Positions 9,003 to 17,884 of a stretch of 64,000 nucleotides of DNA are shown one piece after another. The position numbers and the translations under genes are program-made. How positions within the stretch are numbered: position 1 is the first letter of the stretch; every line of letters begins with the position of its first letter. The DNA is taken from assembly GCA_021153325.1 (NCBI GenBank), contig JAGKTQ010000011.1, positions 43,742 to 107,741 of the forward strand, read 5' to 3'. Under the pieces are notes generated by a model. It did no database searches, was not told where the DNA came from, and was given only the letters and a program-made list of their open reading frames with translations. This stretch comes from Lachnospiraceae bacterium. GTDB lineage: Bacteria; Bacillota; Clostridia; Lachnospirales; Lachnospiraceae.

Positions 9003-9269
9003 TCAATCTTCTTCAATAACGTGAATTTCCAAATAGTCAAATTCGATTGCTTCTATAAAATTATCTTGTGTAAAGCGTGCCTTGTCGTGACGTTTGAATT
9101 CTTCTATAGTAGAGTCTAACCAGATCGGTTTACTTAAATCAAATTCATAACAGATGGCATCCAAAGCATTGAAAATTTTGTGAGTTCTTGTATCATTGCT
9201 GTCATCACAAATAGTCGTATCTTTTAATAGACGGTTTTCTTTGTATATCTTTCCCCATAAACGAAACAT
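9003..9269 (-). CDS. Conserved small protein, function unknown (88 aa)
   Basis: A soluble 88-residue protein containing K-I-F-N-A-L-D-A-I-C-Y-E-F-D-L-S and ending in a run of acidic residues. I recognise no domain. It has its own promoter and terminator, so it is a single-gene unit between the hemolysin III and DnaJ-like genes. Confidence 0.65.
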   Translation of the reverse strand: MFRLWGKIYKENRLLKDTTICDDSNDTRTHKIFNALDAICYEFDLSKPIWLDSTIEEFKRHDKARFTQDNFIEAIEFDYLEIHVIEED

Positions 9270-9310
9270 AATTGGTATCCTTTTTATTTTATAAAGTTTA
9301 GTTCCACTCT

Positions 9311-9339
9311 ATTATAACAAAAAGTATTTTTTTTACAAA
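9311..9339 (-). promoter_or_regulatory. Promoter for the 88-residue gene
   Basis: On the minus strand TTTGTA (9339-9334), a 17-bp spacer and TATAAT (9316-9311) precede the gene by about 40 bp. The -35 box abuts the stop codon of the DnaJ-like gene. Confidence 0.5.
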
Positions 9340-10107
9340 CTAATATCTGTAGTATGGACTTCCGCCACAGCACAGACCACCTCCGCCACAACAAAGATTA
9401 CAAAACAGGTTGGCGAGACAAAGTTTAAAACAAATACTGCTGCCGTTTTCGTATGGTTTTCCATAAGTATATTGGCGTTGCTGGTACCAGTTTCCGCCAT
9501 TTTCAAATTGATATACAAGGTTTGCATAATCACGGTTGTTCGGCTCTAAGGCAGCGGCTCTTTTTGCATGCTCCATAGCTGCGATCTGATTGCCGAGTCC
9601 GGCATGTGCAAGTGCACTGTAATAATACCAACGTGTATTTCGCGTACTTTCTGGCATGCCATCTAATACAGTACGGGCTTCTTTATAATATCCGTTGCGT
9701 ACATAATTTCCAGCGGCGCGCAAATGATTGTCTTCCTCATAACCGGTTCCAGAGGTGCCAAAACCACCGAAATCACCAAAGCCACCAAAACCGCCAAAGC
9801 CTCCGAATCCACCAAATCCACCAAAATCATCATAACTGCTGCGACTGTTTGCATTTTGTCCATAGCTGCGATAGGAGCCTTGCGTGTAACTGCCATAACT
9901 TTGTCCGGTAGTGCCTTCGGTCCGTTCTTTCATGATCTGCTGATAAGCCTGTTGGATCTCTTTAAATTTTTCTTCCGCTTCCGCTTTATTTGGATTGTTT
10001 ACATTGGCATCTGGATGATATTTTCGGCTGAGTGCCCGGTATGCTTTTTTAATTTCTTCTTCTGTGGCATTTCTTGGAATGCCAAGAACCTGATAGGGGT
10101 CACGCAT
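9340..10107 (-). CDS. DnaJ-domain protein with glycine/phenylalanine repeat and Cys-rich tail
   Basis: A 255-residue protein. Residues 1-65 are a J domain (Y-Q-V-L-G-I-P, Y-H-P-D with the HPD motif that stimulates DnaK). Residues about 95-120 repeat G-G-F many times. Residues about 130-205 look like TPR helices (Y-Y-Y-S-A-L-A-H-A-G-L-G-N). The last 30 residues hold eight cysteines, including two CC pairs. It lacks the zinc-finger and peptide-binding domains of true DnaJ, so it is a specialised J protein, perhaps bringing DnaK to a chosen client. Its start overlaps the end of the DUF5685 gene by 8 bases, so the two are coupled. Confidence 0.82.
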   Translation of the reverse strand: MRDPYQVLGIPRNATEEEIKKAYRALSRKYHPDANVNNPNKAEAEEKFKEIQQAYQQIMKERTEGTTGQSYGSYTQGSYRSYGQNANSRSSYDDFGGFGGFGGFGGFGGFGDFGGFGTSGTGYEEDNHLRAAGNYVRNGYYKEARTVLDGMPESTRNTRWYYYSALAHAGLGNQIAAMEHAKRAAALEPNNRDYANLVYQFENGGNWYQQRQYTYGKPYENGSSICFKLCLANLFCNLCCGGGGLCCGGSPYYRY

Positions 10108-10957
10108 GATTTATATCCTGCCCTTCTGTCTTGTTTGTTTCCCGTTTCTGGCGTACTGCTTCATAACGATACCATACACCGGAATAAAGAATGTTCCTAA
10201 GAATTTCTACATTTTCAATGATAGGAAGTTTTTCAAATTCCTTACAGCATTCTGCCATCATAAAAGTTAAAATAGATTTTACTTCTTCGTCAAAATCTGG
10301 ATTTTCATATTTCTGTACTAAGGGATTATAGCGGTGTTTTTGCAGATCCTCTTCAATATCTTCATAGGCATCTAAAAGATAAATATATTTTCCGAGATAG
10401 GTGCCAAGTTTATGCAGATTTTCCGCCCATTCATCCTTTTTGGGAGTCATTAGTTCCCCCATGATTTCACCAAAGAGTCCTGCCATGTAATCAATATCGG
10501 TAGTCTGTTTTTGTTCTGCCTGTGACAGCTTCTGCATGAGACGGTCAATTTTGTACACCTTTTCCCCATAGCGATCATACAGTTTATGATACCCCTTTTT
10601 AAGAAGTTGTCCATAGCCAAGTTTCATTACATTTCGGTCATCCTGCCAGTCATCCATACACTTGTAGTAAGTAAAAAGAACATTCATATCTGCCGCATAA
10701 TCAGAAAATTCATTCCGTTTGACGGGATGTTTTTCAAAAGGATGTGCTGCACATTTTGTTGTATATTCTTTTGTTTCCGGTTCATATAAGCTGGTGAGCA
10801 GGAGCGTCAAAAAGGTCATGTCGTAGGTCAGGCTGAGTTGCCCGGATAGACCATAGCCTTTCTTTAGCGCTTCACATAGACCACAGTAATAGGAGTGGTA
10901 AACATCAAATTCTTTGAATTTCATGTCTCCTTTATTGATGATAATATATCCAAACAT
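10100..10957 (-). CDS. DUF5685 family protein
   Basis: A 285-residue soluble, mainly helical protein. The N-terminus M-F-G-Y-I-I-I-N-K with Y-C-G-L-C-E-A-L-K is what I associate with DUF5685, a Firmicute family of unknown function. The paired cysteines (CGLC) may bind a metal or form a disulphide. It is the middle gene of a three-gene leftward set (zinc ribbon, DUF5685, J protein). The recurrent linkage to a J protein hints at a role in protein handling; that is inference. Confidence 0.7.
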   Translation of the reverse strand: MFGYIIINKGDMKFKEFDVYHSYYCGLCEALKKGYGLSGQLSLTYDMTFLTLLLTSLYEPETKEYTTKCAAHPFEKHPVKRNEFSDYAADMNVLFTYYKCMDDWQDDRNVMKLGYGQLLKKGYHKLYDRYGEKVYKIDRLMQKLSQAEQKQTTDIDYMAGLFGEIMGELMTPKKDEWAENLHKLGTYLGKYIYLLDAYEDIEEDLQKHRYNPLVQKYENPDFDEEVKSILTFMMAECCKEFEKLPIIENVEILRNILYSGVWYRYEAVRQKRETNKTEGQDINHA

Positions 10958-10985
10958 AATTTACCTCGTATTAGCTTCTGCCCGA

Positions 10986-11378
10986 TCAGCTCCGCTTAAT
11001 AAACGTGTGGCTGCATTTGGGGCATCGGATTTCTATTTTTCCTTTTCCTCTTGGGATACGGATTTTCTGTTTGCATGAAGGACATTTATAAATGTGATGC
11101 GTCTTGCGCTGCTTCCAATTTCTTTTTTTGGCTGCCCAAAATTGTTTTACTTTGTATTCATATTGCAGATAAACCGTATTTTCTTGTCTTCTTTTGTAGA
11201 GGTTTCTGGAGAACATTCTAAAATAAATATAGATCAAGAGTAACAGTGCCGGCAGATATAGAAAATTAAGTCCGAATGCTGACAGAACAAGTAATATAAG
11301 GGAAAGTATCATAAGGGTGCGGTTCCATTCATCCGTACCATATCTTCCTTGCATAAAACGATAAAATTTTTCTCTCAT
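10986..11378 (-). CDS. Membrane protein with C-terminal zinc ribbon
   Basis: A 130-residue protein with two hydrophobic helices at about 20-55, a basic middle region, and a C-terminal zinc ribbon (C-P-S-C ... C-P-K-C, about residues 99-122). It is first in the leftward set with the DUF5685 and J-protein genes. No enzyme domain is visible. Confidence 0.6.
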   Translation of the reverse strand: MREKFYRFMQGRYGTDEWNRTLMILSLILLVLSAFGLNFLYLPALLLLIYIYFRMFSRNLYKRRQENTVYLQYEYKVKQFWAAKKRNWKQRKTHHIYKCPSCKQKIRIPRGKGKIEIRCPKCSHTFIKRS

Positions 11379-11603
11379 AAGATTTCACGCCTTTCTGGTT
11401 TTACAATTCCTAGTTCTTATCCTACGTCGAATTTACATAGAAATCAATTAAACCAATCTAAAGGAATGTAAAGATTTTCTAAAAAATATCATGATTTCGT
11501 GAGTTAAAATAAAAGGCATGAAAATCCGGAAATGGCATATATATAAAAGGTACGGCATGTGCACAGAAAAAATAGCTGAAAAGTCATAGTGGAAAGGAAT
11601 AGT

Positions 11604-12428
11604 ATGAAGATTAAAAATACATTAAATAATTGTGAAAAATACACATTTAGCCAAAATTATGGTATAATAAATTTATCAGAAAAAGAAGCACCCGGACAGC
11701 GTAAATTGTCAGAAGAGAAAGCAGGGATGGACGTGGAAATAACATTAGATAAGACGGATGAGGTGAGTAGAGCGGACGAAATTGATGAGATGGATCAAGC
11801 GGATGAAGTTGACAGTTGGAAAGAGGTCATGTTGATCTACACATCAGCCTTGAAGCAGATTGAAACAAAACTTGAGATATTAAACGATGAATTTCAACAC
11901 GTACATAGATACAATCCAATTGAACATATTAAGTCAAGAATTAAAACTTCAGAAAGTATCGTTAAGAAATTAAAGAAAAACGGCTATGAGTCTACCATAC
12001 CAAATATGATACAACATGTGAATGATATAGCCGGAATAAGGGTCATCTGTTCTTTTACTTCAGATATTTACAGAATTGCGGATATGATCAGTGATCAAAA
12101 GGATGTAAAAGTACTTAAGGTGAAGGATTATATTACATTTCCGAAGCCGAGTGGATACAAGAGCTACCATATGATCATTATGATTCCAGTTTATTTATCA
12201 GACCGTATCGTAAATACCAAAGTGGAGATACAGATTCGTACAGTAGCAATGGATTTTTGGGCAAGCTTAGAGCACAAAATACATTACAAATTTGAAGGGA
12301 ATGCACCGGAACATATTAAAAATGAATTGATAGAGTGTGCAAGAATGGTTTCTGATCTGGATGCGCGTATGTTGTCCTTGAATGATGAAATTCAGGCAAT
12401 AGAAGAAAAACAAGAAATAACATCATAA
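11604..12428 (+). CDS. Small alarmone synthetase (RelA/SpoT-domain GTP pyrophosphokinase)
   Basis: The protein has about 274 residues. The core at 80-230 is a RelA_SpoT synthetase domain: I-E-H-I-K-S-R-I-K-T, N-D-I-A-G-I-R-V-I-C, P-K-P-S-G-Y-K-S-Y-H and E-I-Q-I-R-T-x-A-M-D-F-W-A-S-L-E-H-K. There is no HD hydrolase or TGS domain, so it is a single-domain synthetase of the RelQ/YjbM type that makes (p)ppGpp from ATP and GDP or GTP. The N-terminus is unusually long and includes acidic near-repeats (D-E-V / D-E-I-D-E-M / D-E-V-D). ATG 11604 has a weak ribosome site. ATG 11727 is an alternative, since an extended -10 (TGGTATAAT, 11660-11668) lies between the two. Confidence 0.85.
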   Translation: MKIKNTLNNCEKYTFSQNYGIINLSEKEAPGQRKLSEEKAGMDVEITLDKTDEVSRADEIDEMDQADEVDSWKEVMLIYTSALKQIETKLEILNDEFQHVHRYNPIEHIKSRIKTSESIVKKLKKNGYESTIPNMIQHVNDIAGIRVICSFTSDIYRIADMISDQKDVKVLKVKDYITFPKPSGYKSYHMIIMIPVYLSDRIVNTKVEIQIRTVAMDFWASLEHKIHYKFEGNAPEHIKNELIECARMVSDLDARMLSLNDEIQAIEEKQEITS

Positions 12429-12459
12429 AAAAATCTGGCTGTCTGGCCAGATTTTTTTT
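12427..12459. terminator. Bidirectional terminator, alarmone synthetase / LacI regulator
   Basis: AATCTGGC (12432-12439) pairs with GCCAGATT (12446-12453), with A7 before and T8 after, so it can serve the two convergent genes. Confidence 0.85.
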
Positions 12460-12461
12460 CG

Positions 12462-13343
12462 TTACCTTACCTTACAATCATGATCCAATTCAAAATTGCG
12501 GTTCAGCGCATTTAGGAGAATATTCATCGTGAGGTTCGCCTTTTTTGAAATATCATTATGTACGACCCGGATCGTTTGTGGAAGTACCCGCTGATTTTCC
12601 TCTGAGGATATGACTACCATATCAGAATCTTTTAAATAAGGCTGTACCATGAGCGCCAGATAAGTGCCAATCACAATGACCTTTTTCCCGATCAGTTTTT
12701 GAATCTGTTCCTCAGAAAAAGCAGACATGGTGATCACTCTGTCGCTTGGAATGCTGTCCGTGATGAAGGACAAAAAGTTCTCATTTGCAAATTTATCGAT
12801 CAGAAGATAACTGTCTTTACCAAGCATATCCATAGCTTCCAAGATCAAGGAAGGATAGTCGGTATATATCTGGTAGAATAGATTGTCTTTCACGATCATA
12901 TCTACATTGATGACAGGTACTAAATATTTCTCGGAAAGATTTCTAAATTGAGCGTGAGTCAGGTCGATAGCGATGACAGCATAAATATTTCTATTGGTTA
13001 TGATAGTTTCTTCCTCTTCTGTAATAGGCAGGAAAAGAATATCGTATTTCATGCGGTTCAGACGTTCAATAAGCAGATTTACAAAAGTATTGATTTCCAT
13101 ATTCCTTGATGGTGTATTGGGGTCTATAAAATAGGAGACACCGATCACATTACTTTTTCCAGTCGCGAGACTGATCGCAGCGTGGCTTGGTCTGTAGTTC
13201 AAAAGGTTTGCGATCTGCAAGACCTTCTTTCGTGTAGCATCGCTGATTTTTTGATCCGTTCGATTATTCATGATGTAAGAAACGGTTGCAACGGAAACAC
13301 CAGCTTCTCTTGCAACATCTTTAACGGTTACTTTCTTTTCCAT
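12462..13343 (-). CDS. LacI-family transcriptional regulator
   Basis: A 293-residue repressor. The N-terminal helix-turn-helix reads V-T-V-K-D-V-A-R-E-A-G-V-S-V-A-T-V-S-Y followed by the hinge Y-R-P-S. The rest is a periplasmic-binding-like sensor domain, somewhat divergent from the classic form. It is divergent from the alpha-glucan operon that starts at 13605 and is the obvious candidate to control it, binding at TTAACCGGTTAA. The inducer is probably a maltose-type sugar; that is inference. Start chosen at M-E-K-K-V-T-V; an in-frame ATG seven codons upstream (13364) is possible. Confidence 0.87.
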   Translation of the reverse strand: MEKKVTVKDVAREAGVSVATVSYIMNNRTDQKISDATRKKVLQIANLLNYRPSHAAISLATGKSNVIGVSYFIDPNTPSRNMEINTFVNLLIERLNRMKYDILFLPITEEEETIITNRNIYAVIAIDLTHAQFRNLSEKYLVPVINVDMIVKDNLFYQIYTDYPSLILEAMDMLGKDSYLLIDKFANENFLSFITDSIPSDRVITMSAFSEEQIQKLIGKKVIVIGTYLALMVQPYLKDSDMVVISSEENQRVLPQTIRVVHNDISKKANLTMNILLNALNRNFELDHDCKVR

Positions 13344-13523
13344 ACGAAGTTTTAGTCCTTTCATAGTAAACAATTCTAACGCAGATCCATATTAAGTTTT
13401 TTCTACTTAATTTTTCAAAAGTCTGACAAACGAGAGAGTGAAAAAATCGGAATATGTCTGTTTTGGGCAACTTAACTGTATAAGTAATCTTACAAATCGT
13501 CGTATAAATTGTCAAGAAATTTA

Positions 13524-13568
13524 TTGACATTTAAAAGGGGCAATGCTAACATTTACTTAACCGGTTAA
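13524..13568 (+). promoter_or_regulatory. Promoter and LacI-type operator of the alpha-glucan operon
   Basis: TTGACA (13524-13529), a 17-bp spacer and an extended -10, TGCTAACAT (box 13547-13552). The perfect palindrome TTAACCGGTTAA (13557-13568) falls on the expected start point, an ideal place for a LacI-family repressor to block RNA polymerase. Confidence 0.75.
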
Positions 13569-13604
13569 ATTAAACGATTAAGTAACTAGTAGGAGGTTAT
13601 GGGA

Positions 13605-14678
13605 ATGAGGAAAAAATTTAAAAAGTTTTTGGGGGTTCTTTTAGCAGTAACGACAGTGATGATGACATTTGGTGCATGCGGAAATACTGCAAAAGAGGAA
13701 ATCACAGTAACATTTATGAATGGGGAAACAGAATTAGGCAAGATAACAGGAGCAAAGGGTGAAGTATTAACAGATTATGAACAGTATGAAGCGATAGAAG
13801 GATTTGAATTTTTAGGCTGGTATGAAGCGCCTTCTCTTTTGGAAACAAGTAAGCAGGACTTAACAACAGCTACCTTTGAAGAAGATACGACTTTATTTGG
13901 CAGTTTCAAATCCACACAGGTAGCAGAAGATACGAGAGTATGGTACATAGTTGGTACAGGCGCATCGAAAGAACTTGCAGCAAGCAATTGGGCAGCAGAT
14001 GTGGATGATTCTGTGAAAGAAGCCTGCCAATTAAAAGCAACAGGAAATGCTGTGAACGAGTTTGCAATCACCCTGAACCTTTATGCTGGTGATCAGTTCC
14101 AGATCATTCATGATTGGTCTTGGGATGGACAGAAAGGATTTGGATATTTTACTTCCATTGATGAAACACAGATGGAGAATGGTGGTGGTTTAGGCGGTTC
14201 TGATTCCACAGCAAATGTAAATGTTATTATGGATGGAAATTATACGATCACGCTTACTACAGATCCGGAAAACGAATTGCAGGATACGCTTACGATTGTC
14301 CGTAATGGGGATGCAACCGAGCAGGCAGAAGCAGTAGCTAAGGCGGAAGAGAGTACAAGTAGCTATGAGGTAACAGATGCAACCGGTATTGTTGTAAAAG
14401 GAAGCTGGGTTTCTGACTGGTCTGAAAATAAAGAATTAACAAGAGTAGAGGGAACGGATCAGTTTACGATCACCATGGATCTGGATGCCGGTATTGAGTT
14501 ATATTTTATGGTATTTGATAATGGCGCAGATACAGGACTTGGCATGAATGCAACAGCAGTGACAGATGACGCATCCAAAGCATTATTGGAGGAAGCATAT
14601 AACATAAAAGTAGCCGAAGCAGGTACATACACGTTTACAGTTGATGCCGGTACTATGACGATCACTGTTACCCAATAG
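13605..14678 (+). CDS. Surface lipoprotein with carbohydrate-binding-like domains
   Basis: A 357-residue lipoprotein: charged N-terminus, hydrophobic core, and lipobox F-G-A-C-G at about residue 25. Residues 33-105 resemble an InlB/Listeria-Bacteroides repeat (G-F-E-F-L-G-W-Y ... T-L-F-G-S-F). Two beta domains follow (about 110-235 and 260-357) of the type T-R-V-W-Y-I-V-G-T ... and V-V-K-G-S-W-V-S-D-W, which resemble starch-binding modules. It is the first gene of an operon with an amylase and an ABC importer, so it probably captures alpha-glucans at the cell surface. Start ATG 13605 has AGGAGG 8 bases upstream; ATG 13599 is too close. The substrate is inferred from context. Confidence 0.7.
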   Translation: MRKKFKKFLGVLLAVTTVMMTFGACGNTAKEEITVTFMNGETELGKITGAKGEVLTDYEQYEAIEGFEFLGWYEAPSLLETSKQDLTTATFEEDTTLFGSFKSTQVAEDTRVWYIVGTGASKELAASNWAADVDDSVKEACQLKATGNAVNEFAITLNLYAGDQFQIIHDWSWDGQKGFGYFTSIDETQMENGGGLGGSDSTANVNVIMDGNYTITLTTDPENELQDTLTIVRNGDATEQAEAVAKAEESTSSYEVTDATGIVVKGSWVSDWSENKELTRVEGTDQFTITMDLDAGIELYFMVFDNGADTGLGMNATAVTDDASKALLEEAYNIKVAEAGTYTFTVDAGTMTITVTQ

Positions 14679-14699
14679 GAAATTTTAGGAGAAAATAAA

Positions 14700-16388
14700 A
14701 TGAACAGATGTGCCATACAGCATATTGTAGATTCATCCTATTGTTTTCCTGTCTCATCAAATGAAATCGTATTAAGACTACGCACGGCGAAAAATGATAT
14801 CGTCCGTGCGCAGGTAATATATGAGAGTAAATATGTAATCGGAGAGTCACAAAAATGCATGGATATGCGAAAGGCATATGTTGGTGAAATATTTGACTTT
14901 TATGAAATCAAGCTCACTCTGGAGGATACTAGGCTTGCCTATGTTTTTTATGTAAATGATGGTGAGAAGAACTATTACTTTTCCGAGGATGGTGTGACAG
15001 AAAATTATGATTTTACAATAGGATTTTACAACTTTTTTCAATATCCATATATTAATGAAGCTGATATTACAGAGTGTGTTCCGTGGATGAAAAAAGCAGT
15101 ATTTTATCAAATATTTGTGGATCGTTTTAAAATGGCAGATGAAAAGAAAGATCGGTCCTATATCAATTGTAAATGGGGGGATCTTCCGAATGCAAAGAGT
15201 TTTGCTGGAGGGGACTTAAAGGGGATTACAGAAAAGCTGGATTATATCAAAGAGCTTGGATGCAATGCAATCTATCTTACTCCGGTGTTTCAATCCATTT
15301 CCAATCACAAATATGACATCAGCGACTATTACAGGGTAGATCCGCAATTCGGAACAAATGAGGATTTAAAGGTTCTGGTCAAAACTGCACATAAGAAAGG
15401 AATCCGGATTGTACTTGATGCGGTGTTCAATCATTGTAGTGACAGGATGGTGCAGTTTCAGGACGTTCTGGCAAAAGGAAAAGAGTCCCGATACTTTGAC
15501 TGGTTTGTGATCAAGGGAGATAGCATTCAGAAAGGTGAGATCAATTACGAAACATTTGCAGCGTGTGCCTACATGCCAAAGCTGAATACTTCCAATCAGG
15601 AAGTACAGGAATATCTTTTGGATATTGGTACGCATTATCTCACGGAATATGATATCGATGGCTGGAGGTTGGATGTATCCGATGAGGTCAGCCATGATTT
15701 TTGGAGAAAGTTTCGGAAACGTATCAAGAATACAAAAAAAGATGCTGTGATCATAGGAGAAAATTGGCACGATGCCAACAATTATCTCAGGGGTGATCAA
15801 TATGACAGTATTATGAATTATGCTTTTACAAAAGTATGCCTCGATTATTTCGCGACAGAGTGTAAGTCTGCAGAACAGGCTGCATGGAAATTAAATGAAC
15901 TATTAATGCGAAATACCGATCCGGTAAATAAAATGATGCTGAATCTTTTGGATAGCCATGATACACACCGGTTCTTTAAGGAGGTCGGAAAAGACAGATT
16001 CAAAATGAAGGCAGCATTGGCACTGTTGTTTTTGTTCCCAGGCGTGCCATGTATCTTTTATGGAACAGAAATCCTTACAGAGGGAGGCTATGATCCGGAT
16101 TGCAGAAGATGTATGGATTGGGAGAAAGCGAGACCGGAGGGGGAGTATCGCGATGTATATGAATTGTTAAGGATACTGTCATCCCTTAAGAAAGATCTGG
16201 ATATATCCGATGGAACAGTAAAGATATATGCGGAGTCAGAAGTGCTTATACTGACAAATATGACAGGCAAAAATGAGATAAAGCTACAGATCAACAATAC
16301 ATCGAAAAATCAAATGGTCAATTCTGTAGAGATGCAACCCTATAGTTTTAGTATCAGTCGAAATGGAAGGATGATAGCGCATGAGTAA
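14700..16388 (+). CDS. GH13 alpha-amylase family enzyme (maltodextrin hydrolase)
   Basis: A 562-residue glycoside hydrolase of family 13. The four conserved regions are present: D-A-V-F-N-H, G-W-R-L-D-V-S-D-E (nucleophile Asp), I-I-G-E-N-W-H (acid/base Glu) and L-L-D-S-H-D-T (transition-state Asp). An N-terminal beta domain of about 130 residues precedes the barrel, as in neopullulanases and cyclomaltodextrinases. No signal peptide is seen, so it acts in the cytoplasm on imported maltodextrins. It starts 21 bases after the lipoprotein gene with an AGGAGA site and overlaps the next gene by 8 bases. Confidence 0.9.
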   Translation: MNRCAIQHIVDSSYCFPVSSNEIVLRLRTAKNDIVRAQVIYESKYVIGESQKCMDMRKAYVGEIFDFYEIKLTLEDTRLAYVFYVNDGEKNYYFSEDGVTENYDFTIGFYNFFQYPYINEADITECVPWMKKAVFYQIFVDRFKMADEKKDRSYINCKWGDLPNAKSFAGGDLKGITEKLDYIKELGCNAIYLTPVFQSISNHKYDISDYYRVDPQFGTNEDLKVLVKTAHKKGIRIVLDAVFNHCSDRMVQFQDVLAKGKESRYFDWFVIKGDSIQKGEINYETFAACAYMPKLNTSNQEVQEYLLDIGTHYLTEYDIDGWRLDVSDEVSHDFWRKFRKRIKNTKKDAVIIGENWHDANNYLRGDQYDSIMNYAFTKVCLDYFATECKSAEQAAWKLNELLMRNTDPVNKMMLNLLDSHDTHRFFKEVGKDRFKMKAALALLFLFPGVPCIFYGTEILTEGGYDPDCRRCMDWEKARPEGEYRDVYELLRILSSLKKDLDISDGTVKIYAESEVLILTNMTGKNEIKLQINNTSKNQMVNSVEMQPYSFSISRNGRMIAHE

Positions 16389-17847
16389 AAGAAAAAGATG
16401 GATATCGCTTTTGCTTGCAACATCGCTCGTGATGACGTTGACAGGCTGCGGCGGTGAAAAAAAGGAAGAAAAGAGCGATGAAATAATAACACTTCGTATA
16501 CTTGAGAATGATACAGCAAAGCAGGAGGGCTACCTGGATGAATTGCTGTCATCTTTTAATGAGGCATATAAGGATAAAGGGATTCAGGCGGTAGATGCCA
16601 ATATGGAGGAATATTCAGATCTTGCCACAAATGGACCTTATGGCTATGGACCGGATGTGATTTATCAGGCAAACGATAAGCTGATGACATATGCAGAGGA
16701 TAAGCATATTCTTCCGCTCACGATTGAGGATTTTGATTGTTATGAATATATACCGGAGGAGGCATGGGATGCTTTTCGTATCCAGATAGATGGAGAGACA
16801 TATTGTTGTGGAATCCCGGTAAATATTCAGGAACCAATGCTGTTTTACAGAGAGGATAGGATGCCTGAGAACTGGGAGACAGAATGGGATGATGATCAAA
16901 ATGGTGTTGCGGATTTCTTTGAGAATTGGAACGATTTGTATGCGTACTCAAAGTATTTGAGAGATACGGATACCAGTCCAAATAAAGACAGCCAATATGG
17001 TTTTATGTCCTCATTTAATGATCTGTATCTGAATGGACAGTTCTTGTTCTCCTATGGGGCATATGTATTTGCAGAAAATGAGGACGGAACACTGGATGCA
17101 CAGGATATTGGTATGTCAGCGGGAAATGCGGCAGCAGGTCTGTGCGGACTCAGACAGATGGCAGCACTTATGAATGAAGGCTGTATTGATGATACGATCA
17201 AAATGAATCGTTATGAAAAGATTGCCAATGGCACTTATTTTTGTACTGTTTCCACACCGGATACCTACAGTTTGTTCATAGAAAAATTAGTATTGGCATA
17301 TGAGGGCGAAGGCATGAATGAAGCAGAAGCTGCCGAGAAAGCAACAGAAAATCTGAAGATGATAGAACTGCCTTCTCTTATGCCGGCGGATGGCGATTTA
17401 TCTAAAGACAGTGCGGAAATGTCTGAGGATGATTGGGTCTCTACTATTGTTATGGGTGGCGTAAATGGTTATGGAATCAGTTCTTATACAGAGCATAGAG
17501 AGGCGTGTATGGAATTTGTCAATTTTGCCACCAGCTATGAAATGATCCAAAAACGAATGGATATGCTCGGCATTGCACCGACACGTTCGGATGTGGCAGA
17601 AGCATCCGGTGGAGTAACAGACATGATTTTCCAGAGCCTTGAAAACGGAAATATTTATTTGATGCCTTCTATTAAGGCAGTCGACCAGATATGGGTACCT
17701 ACACATACCTTGTTAGGAGATATTGCCAAAGACCCATTTAGGGAAGCGGTAGGAGAAACACCGAAGTATTCGTCAGGGCAGGATATACAAACGGCATTGG
17801 AAAAGGTTGATAAGGATATTTATGATGCGATATACACATTGAAATAG
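16381..17847 (+). CDS. ABC sugar transporter, solute-binding lipoprotein
   Basis: A 488-residue extracellular binding protein (SBP family 1). It has a signal sequence with lipobox L-T-G-C-G near residue 22. The mature part shows the features of maltose-type binding proteins, including I-P-V-N-I-Q-E-P-M-L-F-Y and G-V-N-G-Y-G-I-S-S. With the two permeases that follow it forms a maltodextrin-type importer (MalE role). It is longer than MalE of E. coli (about 370 residues mature), as is common for oligosaccharide binders of Firmicutes. The start overlaps the amylase gene. Confidence 0.87.
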   Translation: MSKRKRWISLLLATSLVMTLTGCGGEKKEEKSDEIITLRILENDTAKQEGYLDELLSSFNEAYKDKGIQAVDANMEEYSDLATNGPYGYGPDVIYQANDKLMTYAEDKHILPLTIEDFDCYEYIPEEAWDAFRIQIDGETYCCGIPVNIQEPMLFYREDRMPENWETEWDDDQNGVADFFENWNDLYAYSKYLRDTDTSPNKDSQYGFMSSFNDLYLNGQFLFSYGAYVFAENEDGTLDAQDIGMSAGNAAAGLCGLRQMAALMNEGCIDDTIKMNRYEKIANGTYFCTVSTPDTYSLFIEKLVLAYEGEGMNEAEAAEKATENLKMIELPSLMPADGDLSKDSAEMSEDDWVSTIVMGGVNGYGISSYTEHREACMEFVNFATSYEMIQKRMDMLGIAPTRSDVAEASGGVTDMIFQSLENGNIYLMPSIKAVDQIWVPTHTLLGDIAKDPFREAVGETPKYSSGQDIQTALEKVDKDIYDAIYTLK

Positions 17848-17884
17848 TAAATGCCTGGTGTTTAGAAAGAAAGGGGAACGAAGT

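Noticed and set aside
9663..10200. Long plus-strand frames opposite the DnaJ-like gene
   Set aside because: They are antisense shadows of the G-G-F repeat region; repetitive DNA keeps several frames open. The minus-strand gene has the J domain and fits the operon.
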